The translations under genes and the position numbers were made by a program. The notes below the pieces were generated by a model. The model was not told where the DNA came from, did not search any database, and was given only the letters and a program-made list of their open reading frames with translations. Below, piece by piece: positions 1 to 4,888 of a stretch of DNA of 5,937 nt; the stretch's first letter is position 1, and each line of letters starts with the position of its first letter. Source of the stretch: JASJGK01 sp033791585 (lineage in GTDB: Bacteria > SAR324 > XYD2-FULL-50-16); NCBI GenBank assembly GCA_033791585.1, contig JASJGK010000270.1, positions 1-5,937 on the forward strand, in the 5' to 3' direction.

Positions 1-1
1 T

Positions 2-1006
2 TTCGTAATAGATAAAAATGTTAAGTTTCAAGATATTATTGGTTACCTCATCGCTCACCTCAAGGTACAGGCTGAAAATCAACTTGAAGGCTCTATAGAC
101 AGTGTTGTTATGGGTCGCCCTGTACATTTTAATGACCATGACTCAGCTAAAGACCATGAGGCAGAAGAACTGTTAAAAACAATTGCACAAAATCAGGGTT
201 TTAAAAATGTCGAATTTCAATTTGAACCCATTGCCGCAGCCTTGGCATATGAACAAAAATCAGTAACAAAGGAAACCTTAGCCTTGGTGGCAGACATAGG
301 CGGTGGAACCTCTGATTTTTCTGTCATCAAACTAGGATCAAACAACTTTGATCGGAAACAAGATATCTTAGCTAATGCGGGCATACATATCGGTGGTACT
401 GATTTTGACAGGAAAATAAGTGTCAAAGAAGTGATGCCTTTTTTCGGGGCAAACTCAGAAATAAAAGACATGTCTGGAAAAAGTCTCAAGGTGCCTAAGG
501 CTTTTTTTAGTGACATGGCCACTTGGCACAGAATCAACTCGCTCTATTGTGACGAGGTCAAGGAATCCATAGCTGGATATATAAAAAACGCCCCTAACTC
601 CGCTAGTTTAGGTCGATTCCAAACATTGATAGAATACGAGTTTGGCCATTTACTAAATACTCGTATAGAACAACAGAAACAAATTTTGAGTTCAAAAACG
701 CAGTCGGTTTTAGATCTGGGCTTCATAGAAAAGGGCTTAACTTTGCCCTTACTCCAAGAAAAAAGTAACGAGGCGATCTTAGAAGAAATCACGAAACTAT
801 CAAACATAACAAATGAGATATTGATGCAAGCTGGGGTTGCAGCTAGTGATATTGACGTTATTTTTTTTACTGGTGGGTCTACTAAAATACCCATATTACG
901 AGAGTATATTTTTAACAATATACCTAAAGCAGAGGTTGTAGAAGGGGATGCCTTTGGCAGTGTAGGTTATGGTTTGGCCGTAGATGCAGAAAAAAGATTC
1001 AGATAA
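2..1006 (+). CDS. yegD: Hsp70-family ATPase of the YegD group, C-terminal part (5' end outside window)
   Basis: The frame is open from the left edge (first full codon at base 2) to TAA at 1004-1006, giving 334 visible residues. The internal ATG at 110 is not the start, because the 36 codons before it read as a sensible continuation leading into the VVMGRPVHF motif. YegD-type proteins are about 450 aa, so roughly 110-120 N-terminal residues, including the first phosphate loop, are missing. Visible landmarks (numbered from base 2) are EPIAAALAYE near 75-84, the second phosphate motif ADIGGGTSDFS at 97-107, the glycine-rich HIGGTDFD at 129-136, the adenosine-site motif FFTGGSTKIPIL at about 288-299, and a closing GDAFGSVGYGLA. 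These are actin-fold ATPase motifs. No Hsp70 substrate-binding domain or EEVD tail follows, as in YegD. The role is presumed chaperone-like and cytoplasmic, but substrates of this group are poorly defined. Family call confident; the symbol is by resemblance. Confidence 0.87.
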   Translation, partial: FVIDKNVKFQDIIGYLIAHLKVQAENQLEGSIDSVVMGRPVHFNDHDSAKDHEAEELLKTIAQNQGFKNVEFQFEPIAAALAYEQKSVTKETLALVADIGGGTSDFSVIKLGSNNFDRKQDILANAGIHIGGTDFDRKISVKEVMPFFGANSEIKDMSGKSLKVPKAFFSDMATWHRINSLYCDEVKESIAGYIKNAPNSASLGRFQTLIEYEFGHLLNTRIEQQKQILSSKTQSVLDLGFIEKGLTLPLLQEKSNEAILEEITKLSNITNEILMQAGVAASDIDVIFFTGGSTKIPILREYIFNNIPKAEVVEGDAFGSVGYGLAVDAEKRFR

Positions 1007-1019
1007 CCTGTAAAAATGA

Positions 1020-1059
1020 TAAAATCTCGCTTTCAGGAAAATACGAAAGAGAGATTTTA
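1020..1059. terminator. Hairpin between convergent genes, likely terminator mainly for the minus-strand gene
   Basis: TAAAATCTC (1020-1028) and GAGATTTTA (1051-1059) are exact reverse complements. After one mismatch, CTTTC (1030-1034) pairs with GAAAG (1045-1049), leaving a 10-nt loop. It sits between the Hsp70 stop (1006) and the stop of the LytTR gene (1085). Read on the minus strand, the stem is followed by the T-rich TCATTTTTAC, which suits rho-independent termination of the LytTR transcript. On the plus strand no T-run follows beyond the stem's own TTTT, so termination of the Hsp70 transcript here is less certain. Confidence 0.65.
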
Positions 1060-1084
1060 GACAACCTAGCCAGTGGCCCCTGTA

Positions 1085-1723
1085 TCAACCTTGGTTGTTC
1101 AATGCGAACTGGCCGAGGTTGATCAAATTCGTCACCTCTGCCATTCGGCTTTGGGGAATTTTAATCCCTTCATCCATTCCTGCTTGGTGCAAATGGGTTT
1201 CTGAAAATCCAAGGCTATGCTTGGGGTTCACTAAAGCGGAACGGCTAACCTTTATTAAGTAAGGGCGAAACCTCTCTTCAATAGCCTTCAATTTTCCATG
1301 AATCACACGCTCTGCCCATGTTTCTCCATTTTGGTGTATAATGTGGAGGTAATGGTCTTCTACCCAAATACAGCTCAAACTTGCCGGTTCCAACAATAAT
1401 TCCCCCTCTTCTGTCGGAATCACCAAAGCTTGATTTTTGACTTTTGCCCTTATGCGCTGGGCTTGCTGGTTGATCAATTGGTCATAGGTTTTTGATGGGT
1501 ATATTAACGCTTGCATCACCGCAGAGATCAAAATGACAGAAAACAAAGATTGAGCAATAGCATCATTGTTTGTGATTTCTTCAAAGTAATAGAGCAACAA
1601 TCCTAAATAGGTAAAAACAGCCGCTGCAACAAAGTAGGGCAGGAAACCAAGAATGGTTTTTTTACGGGGGATTTGGTTGCTGAGCAGGCCTAAAAAGAAA
1701 ACCGCAGCCCCAACCGCTGGCAT
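1085..1723 (-). CDS. LytTR-family DNA-binding regulator with N-terminal membrane region
   Basis: As called from ATG at 1723, the protein has 212 aa. Hydrophobic stretches at about residues 2-14, 24-47 and 59-75 look like membrane helices. A short linker rich in Q, K and R (about 78-97) leads to a LytTR DNA-binding domain at about 98-203, with the typical run IWVEDHYLHII (119-129), then LIKVSRSALVNP (156-167) and GIKIPQSR (186-193). LytTR domains bind promoter DNA through a beta-type fold. Membrane-anchored single-component versions without a receiver domain are common in Proteobacteria. The signal and target genes are unknown. The start is weak: no good ribosome site precedes ATG 1723, the first helix would begin at the initiator, and the frame continues upstream with a basic, membrane-proximal sequence (see the feature at 1724-1778). 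It converges on the Hsp70 gene and probably ends at the hairpin at 1020-1059. Confidence 0.8.
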   Translation of the reverse strand: MPAVGAAVFFLGLLSNQIPRKKTILGFLPYFVAAAVFTYLGLLLYYFEEITNNDAIAQSLFSVILISAVMQALIYPSKTYDQLINQQAQRIRAKVKNQALVIPTEEGELLLEPASLSCIWVEDHYLHIIHQNGETWAERVIHGKLKAIEERFRPYLIKVSRSALVNPKHSLGFSETHLHQAGMDEGIKIPQSRMAEVTNLINLGQFALNNQG

Positions 1724-1778
1724 AGAACTTCGGAGAAAATTGAATTTACGCCTAATAGAATGAGCTTGAAGCGACCAT
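1724..1778 (-). other. Probable missing N-terminus of the LytTR protein, with a possible 1-bp frameshift
   Basis: In the LytTR frame, translation upstream of ATG 1723 is free of stops back to a TGA near 1834. Just before the called start it reads WSLQAHSIRRKFNFLRSS, which looks like the basic cytoplasmic lead into a first membrane helix. No ATG, GTG or TTG exists in this frame; only one CTG and some ATA, ATT and ATC codons do. An ATG at 1778-1776 lies one base out of frame, with AGGGA at 1793-1789 ten bases upstream as a possible ribosome site. Removing one G from ATGGTCG would make it ATG TCG CTT and join it to the long frame, adding 18 residues. So either the gene carries a start-proximal frameshift, or the sequence has an indel, or an unusual start codon is used. 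This is an inference from frame and composition only. Confidence 0.45.
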
Positions 1779-1851
1779 TCTTGGATTGTCCCTATGTTGC
1801 CAGCCTGAGTAACTTTCAGATTTGTATAATTTCAGTAGCTAAGGCTTTCCG

Positions 1852-1909
1852 ATAGTAAAACATAAAACGCAAAGTAGTAGATTGGGCGGGAGTTTGAGTG
1901 TTTTACTAT
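1852..1909. repeat. Perfect 11-bp inverted repeat, arms 36 bp apart
   Basis: ATAGTAAAACA (1852-1862) and TGTTTTACTAT (1899-1909) are exact reverse complements. A further inner pairing, AAAC (1865-1868) with GTTT (1892-1895), can extend the stem after a small internal loop. It lies upstream of the LytTR gene and away from any coding end. It could be a hairpin in a transcript, a two-site operator, or the ends of a very small mobile-element relic. Sequence alone does not decide. Confidence 0.6.
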
Positions 1910-1935
1910 AGTGATGCAACCGACAACTCAAATGC

Positions 1936-1953
1936 GGTTGGTGGTTGGGTTGG
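1936..1953 (+). other. GG-run sequence able to form a two-layer G-quadruplex
   Basis: Five GG or GGG runs sit within 18 bases (1936-37, 1940-41, 1943-44, 1947-49, 1952-53), separated by TT, T, TT and TT. This matches the G2 with 1-3 nt loop pattern and resembles well-known GGTTGG-type two-tetrad folds. It also reads as two near-identical 7-mers, GGTTGGT and GGTTGGG. Two-tetrad structures are often only marginally stable, so function is not implied. Confidence 0.4.
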
Positions 1954-1985
1954 TGATACCAGTTTACGTGGCTTACTGGGGTTGT

Positions 1986-2085
1986 AGTGAGATGAGTCAA
2001 ATTCAACTTTCAGGTACAAATCACCCAATGAGAATAAAACAATGAAGGCAAATTAAGAGTTCAACTGAAACGGGGCAATCTCACT
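1986..2085. repeat. 8-bp inverted repeat bounding 100 bp, flush with the stop of the next gene
   Basis: AGTGAGAT (1986-1993) and ATCTCACT (2078-2085) are exact reverse complements. Inside them TTTCAG (2008-2013) can pair with CTGAAA (2065-2070). The right arm ends at the base next to the minus-strand stop codon of the sulfatase-like gene (2086-2088), so it would lie in that gene's 3' untranslated RNA. It is not a compact terminator: the loop is long and no T-run follows. An 8-bp match over 100 bp could be chance. Confidence 0.35.
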
Positions 2086-3846
2086 TCAAAAGCCGCCTGA
2101 AAATTTGGGTCCATTGTATAGTTTCCCTCGATATTTTACGTCTGTTATTCCACCTGTTGGCGAGTAAGAGATATCATAAATCAAAGCCTTATGGACTGGA
2201 ATGCTATTGCTTTCCATAAAAAAGGTGAAGTATTTACTTCGATTTGGGGTTGCCTCCGTAAAAAGATCGACTCCATCAATATTAGGCCGTATTAATTCTG
2301 TCGCGCCGATTGAAGACAGGATGGTAGGGTGTATATCAACCAACTGTGATTCCTTTAAAGACGTTTTAAACTTTTCTTGTGGAGAACTATAAGGCTGCTT
2401 GATCATGAGCAATGCAGATACCCTTGAAACTACTCCTGCTTTGTCCCAGTTAGAAAATCGTTTTTCTAAAGGCTTTTTTCTTTTTATATTTTCTAGCTGC
2501 ATAGGGCCTCCTAATGGGGACCCATGGTCACCCATGACAATGATCATCGAAGACTCATAACGACCTTTTTCCTTTAATTTGTCTAAAAATTTAATAACTG
2601 ATTTCCCAGCGCATTCGACTTGCTCGGAGTAGCTTTGTTTCGATTTCCCATTTACAGGTCCGCGGTATTTACAGTCTTTATCAATCACATAAGGCCCATG
2701 AGGAATCAATGCGTGTATAAGCACAAATTGGCCTTGATTTTTGCGGCTCTCTTCATCTTTTAAGCTTTGCTTCAGCACAAAAACCCCAGAAAGAGGTTCT
2801 ATGCCATCTAAAATAGTTTTAACATGAGAATAATTAGATGTTAGGTTCACAAGGTCATGTAAAAACTTACCAAATTCACTACCTCTTTTTAATGACTTTT
2901 TAGCAAAAATACCTGGGAGTGAACGAACTACCCAATAGGTACCAAAATCGGTAATATAGGGGTGTTTAATTTTGGTTCCAGCTCTTAATAGGTCTGCTGA
3001 GGTTTTAGTGTGATCGTCTAAGGGTGATATAAATATCTTTTTGATGTAAGAATTAATGTTATATCCATATTTTTTTAAAGCACGTCTTAAATCATCAGGT
3101 CTTTGGGCTTGCCACTCTTTCGCATCACCGTTTTTATAAATAATGCCAGACATAAAACTAGCGTAGGATTGTTTTGTATTAACATAATTACTGCTATTAT
3201 TTTTAAACAGTGTAAATCCCGCAAAGTTTTCCTTTCTGTTTTCCTGTGAAAGAAATTTTTCCATGTAATTGGTTTGCATTGCATCTAACCAAAAAAAATA
3301 GATATTTGGTAGATCTTTAGCAGTGGGATTAATCTCATTCGGACTCCGCTTTTTAACATCAACATTAGCCCCTACTTGATTGAAAAATAGGGCTGCGCTG
3401 GAAGAGTAAACTGTTAACCCCAAGGCTAACGCAATTGAAATATAGGTAAGTTCAATGAGTTGTTTTTTGAATCTTTCTTTTGAGTAAACTAATAAAAAAG
3501 GTATCCCAAAATAAACGAGGCTGTTGGCCACAGCTATTACGGGGTCAATGTTGATGGTGTATGCTGAGCCATCCAAATTTTTAAGCTCTGGACCGAAAAA
3601 TTGATCACAAATTATGATGGAAAAACCCAATCCTGCAAAAAACAACTGTTTTGAATAACTTAATTTTAGAAGCATCCCAAGGCAAATTACACTAAAGCAC
3701 AGTGCTAAGGGGAAAATAAGCAAAACTAAATCGCTACCTAATTCGTCAAGATTGGAGATAAAAAACTGCTGGGGAATGACCAATATCCCTAAAATAGAAA
3801 AAATTATGATGCCAAAATTTTTTTCCAGAATTGAATTCTTACTCAT
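2086..3846 (-). CDS. Membrane-bound sulfatase / alkaline-phosphatase-fold hydrolase or transferase
   Basis: The protein has 586 aa. Five hydrophobic segments at about residues 9-30, 40-61, 67-84, 103-121 and 131-155 would place the rest in the periplasm. From about 178 the sulfatase fold begins: DLPNIYFFWLDAM (178-190) carries the first metal aspartate D188; NYVNTKQSYASFMSG (220-234) is the nucleophile region, with T224 the likeliest catalytic residue; HALIPHGPYV (378-387) resembles the APHPPF-type motif of this family; and VMGDHGSP (437-444) supplies metal ligands D440 and H441. DIHPTIL (504-510) matches the usual C-terminal fold signature. Related membrane proteins cleave sulfate or phosphate esters, or transfer phospho-groups to lipids or surface glycans. 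The substrate here is unknown, and with Thr rather than Cys in the NTKQS segment a phospho-transfer or hydrolysis role is as likely as sulfate release. ATG 3846 is preceded by AAGGG (3861-3857) at 10 bases. No clear terminator follows. Confidence 0.85.
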   Translation of the reverse strand: MSKNSILEKNFGIIIFSILGILVIPQQFFISNLDELGSDLVLLIFPLALCFSVICLGMLLKLSYSKQLFFAGLGFSIIICDQFFGPELKNLDGSAYTINIDPVIAVANSLVYFGIPFLLVYSKERFKKQLIELTYISIALALGLTVYSSSAALFFNQVGANVDVKKRSPNEINPTAKDLPNIYFFWLDAMQTNYMEKFLSQENRKENFAGFTLFKNNSSNYVNTKQSYASFMSGIIYKNGDAKEWQAQRPDDLRRALKKYGYNINSYIKKIFISPLDDHTKTSADLLRAGTKIKHPYITDFGTYWVVRSLPGIFAKKSLKRGSEFGKFLHDLVNLTSNYSHVKTILDGIEPLSGVFVLKQSLKDEESRKNQGQFVLIHALIPHGPYVIDKDCKYRGPVNGKSKQSYSEQVECAGKSVIKFLDKLKEKGRYESSMIIVMGDHGSPLGGPMQLENIKRKKPLEKRFSNWDKAGVVSRVSALLMIKQPYSSPQEKFKTSLKESQLVDIHPTILSSIGATELIRPNIDGVDLFTEATPNRSKYFTFFMESNSIPVHKALIYDISYSPTGGITDVKYRGKLYNGPKFSGGF

Positions 3847-3894
3847 TTGAGATTAACCCTTTTTTGTTAAGTCCATAATTAGACATCATAGTTT

Positions 3895-3923
3895 CATAAA
3901 TAACTAGAGATTTGTACCCTCAA
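3895..3923 (-). promoter_or_regulatory. Weak candidate promoter for the sulfatase-like gene
   Basis: On the minus strand, TTGAGG (3923-3918) is followed after 15 bases by TATTTA (3902-3897), or after 17 bases by TTTATG (3900-3895). Both are poor to moderate sigma-70-type matches. The location, about 50 bases upstream of ATG 3846 and between the gene and the IS relic, is reasonable. The promoter would lie wholly outside the insertion sequence. Confidence 0.25.
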
Positions 3924-3942
3924 ATTGTTCTTTTTACAATAC

Positions 3943-3967
3943 TGAGGCTACCAAATTTGATGGAGTC
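3943..3967 (+). repeat. Left terminal inverted repeat of the IS3-family relic
   Basis: It begins TGAGGCTACC and ends TGGAGTC. The reverse complement of the right end begins TGAGACTACC and ends TGGAGTC, so both blocks match with a single difference, around a diverged middle that differs by one base in length. The outer TGA is typical of IS3-family ends. Confidence 0.8.
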
Positions 3968-4003
3968 TCTGTTTAATAAGAAGGTTCAAAAGGTCGTACT
4001 TAA

Positions 4004-4308
4004 ATGAATATGGAAATAGGAAGAAGGTGTTACAACGTAGAATTCAAATTACAGGCAGTAAGATTGCCAATGAATCAGGCCGCACTAAAACGCAGATAGC
4101 AAAAGAATTGGAAGTGTCTAGGGCAATGCTTCATGGCTGGTGTAAGACTTATAGCTCGCAAGGAAAAGAAGCTTGTTAAGCTGATCAGAACAAGGGCGTT
4201 TCTGAAAGCCAAGAAATAAAGCCTTTACGCCTTTAGAATAAGCAACTTAGAGAGGACCAAGAAATAGTAAAAAAGGCAGCAGCATACTTTGCGAAAGAGC
4301 TAAAGTGA
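4004..4308 (+). pseudogene. IS3-family orfA (helix-turn-helix transposase subunit), broken
   Basis: From ATG 4004 the frame reads RRCYNVEFKLQAVRL, then shifts at about 4066, where one G appears lost (TTGCC for TTGGCC). The continuation in the next frame, ANESGRTKTQIAKELEVSR and onward, is the helix-turn-helix that binds IS ends. Two nonsense codons follow in this frame, TAA at 4177-4179 (probably from CAA) and TAG at 4234-4236. Between and after them the frame still reads ADQNKGVSESQEIKPLRL and NKQLREDQEIVKKAAAYF, ending FAKELK at TGA 4306-4308. Repaired, it gives an OrfA of about 100 residues, the normal size. The A-AAA-AAG slip site near its end is intact. Confidence 0.8.
4269..4275 (+). 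promoter_or_regulatory. Fossil programmed -1 frameshift site of the IS3 element
   Basis: AAAAAAG is phased A AAA AAG relative to the orfA frame, the classical slippery heptamer that IS3-family elements use to make the OrfAB fusion transposase. Slipping back one base here gives KKGSSILCERAKVRYAFVHF, which is the expected junction into orfB. The upstream nonsense codons mean ribosomes no longer reach it. Confidence 0.65.
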
Positions 4309-4686
4309 GGTATGCATTTGTCCATTTTCAAAAAGCTCTGAACTCAGCGGTTGAAAACAGGGTACTTAGTAAAAAGTAAGATTCCCTTCAGATCGCATGA
4401 CCGAGAGGTCATTAAGTTCAGCCCCGGGCAACTATCAAAAGGACTTAGTTAATCATGGGATTCAATGCTCTATGAGTCGTGAAGGGGATTTCTGGGGAAA
4501 TGCCGTGGTGGAAAGCTTTTTTAACTCTTTGAAACAAGGGCGGCTACATTACAGAAAATTTAAAACAAGAAATGAGGCTCGTCAAAGTACTTTTGAATAT
4601 ATTGAAAGGTTTTATAACAATCATAGTTTGCATCTACTTTGGGGTTAAAATCCCCAGTTGAATATGAAACTGTGATGGTACCTTAA
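4305..4686 (+). pseudogene. IS3-family orfB (DDE transposase catalytic part), internally deleted and frameshifted
   Basis: OrfB overlaps the end of orfA in the -1 frame and reads VRYAFVHFQKALNSAVENR up to a TAA at 4377. The central part of the rve integrase fold, including the first catalytic Asp, is missing. Remnants resume at about 4396 with CAT GAC CGA, the vestige of the HSDRG motif that holds the second Asp. Next comes a long readable piece in another frame (4397-4632) with HGIQCSMSREGD, WGNAVVESFFNSLKQ (the E is the third catalytic acid) and EARQSTFEYIERFYNNHS. One base appears lost near 4633: in the next frame the normal tail STLGLKSPVEYETVMVP follows, ending at TAA 4684-4686. The ATG at 4397 is therefore an accident inside the gene, not a start. 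No catalytic activity is possible. Confidence 0.82.
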
Positions 4687-4687
4687 G

Positions 4688-4713
4688 GACTCCACAAAAA
4701 CAGGGTAGTCTCA
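4688..4713 (+). repeat. Right terminal inverted repeat of the IS3-family relic
   Basis: It begins GACTCCA and ends GGTAGTCTCA, the imperfect reverse complement of the left end. It starts two bases after the orfB stop codon, the usual arrangement in this family. Confidence 0.8.
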
Positions 4714-4833
4714 TTTTGCAGATTTATCAGAATAGCTTCACTTTTGACTAAGCTAACTGCATATTCTCAATTGCGAACAAATACTCTGACTTCATTAAGT
4801 AACCCCATCCTTTATTTTAAGGTTAAACTGCTT

Positions 4834-4858
4834 TAAAATCAAACAGCCCTAGGCCTGT
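4834..4858 (-). terminator. Probable rho-independent terminator of the 262-aa membrane protein gene
   Basis: Read on the minus strand, ACAG (4858-4855) pairs with CTGT (4846-4843) and CC with GG inside, with one bulged base and a 3-nt loop. The T-rich TTGATTTTA follows. The hairpin starts about 30 bases past the stop at 4889. A second AT-only inverted repeat, ATTTTAA (4814-4820) with TTAAAAT (4833-4839), lies just beyond it. The stem is short, so efficiency is uncertain. Confidence 0.45.
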
Positions 4859-4888
4859 ATTTATTTAGGCACCCAAATTTACTTCATT

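Larger units (their letters stand above)
1724..2085. other. 362-bp region without a convincing gene
   Basis: This lies between the LytTR gene and the stop of the sulfatase-like gene and should contain the LytTR promoter, but I see no convincing -35/-10 pair. Two short plus-strand frames exist: ATG 1914 to TGA 2045 (43 codons, with a hydrophobic run after MQPTTQMR) and GTG 1898 to TAG 1987 (29 codons, beginning VFYYSDATDNSNAVGGW). Neither has a clear ribosome site, they overlap in different frames, and I do not call either as a gene; one could be a decayed gene fragment. The notable content is structural: inverted repeats at 1852-1909 and 1986-2085 and a GG-rich run at 1936-1953, listed separately. 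Confidence 0.6.
3943..4713 (+). mobile_element. Decayed IS3-family insertion sequence, internally deleted (771 bp)
   Basis: Both ends are recognisable as imperfect terminal inverted repeats, left at 3943-3967 and right at 4688-4713. Inside are remnants of the two standard IS3 genes in the plus direction: orfA (4004-4308) and orfB (to 4686), which ends just before the right repeat. IS3-family elements usually span about 1.2-1.5 kb. The shortfall of about 0.5 kb lies inside orfB, between the short N-terminal remnant and the region of the second catalytic Asp. Frameshifts and stop codons make it unable to move by itself. The bases flanking the ends (ATAC on the left, TTTT on the right) show no target-site duplication, which fits an old insertion or a later rearrangement. 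It sits in the intergenic space between two minus-strand membrane-protein genes and breaks neither. Confidence 0.85.

Noticed and set aside
217..918. Minus-strand open frames at 217-537 and 544-918
   Set aside because: They lie antisense inside the Hsp70-family gene and show no recognisable domain.
110..1006. ATG at 110 as the start of the Hsp70-like gene
   Set aside because: The frame is open to the left edge and the 36 upstream codons continue the family sequence, so 110 is an internal methionine.
1910..1960. Integron attC-like site (GTTGGGT resembles a GTTRRRY core)
   Set aside because: No paired RYYYAAC core and no attC-type imperfect palindrome around it; no integrase or cassette structure in the window.
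2201..2392. Plus-strand 63-codon open frame
   Set aside because: It is antisense within the conserved C-terminal part of the sulfatase-fold gene, with no support of its own.
3087..3284. Minus-strand 65-codon frame overlapping the sulfatase-like gene
   Set aside because: It is an out-of-frame shadow of the main gene, which carries the conserved nucleophile region here.
4397..4648. An 83-codon plus-strand frame as an independent small gene
   Set aside because: It is an internal piece of the broken IS3 orfB. Its ATG arises from the frameshifted HSDRG region and its stop comes from a second lost base.
3939..4717. Target-site duplication around the IS relic
   Set aside because: The bases next to the ends (ATAC on the left, TTTT on the right) do not match over the expected 3-4 bp.
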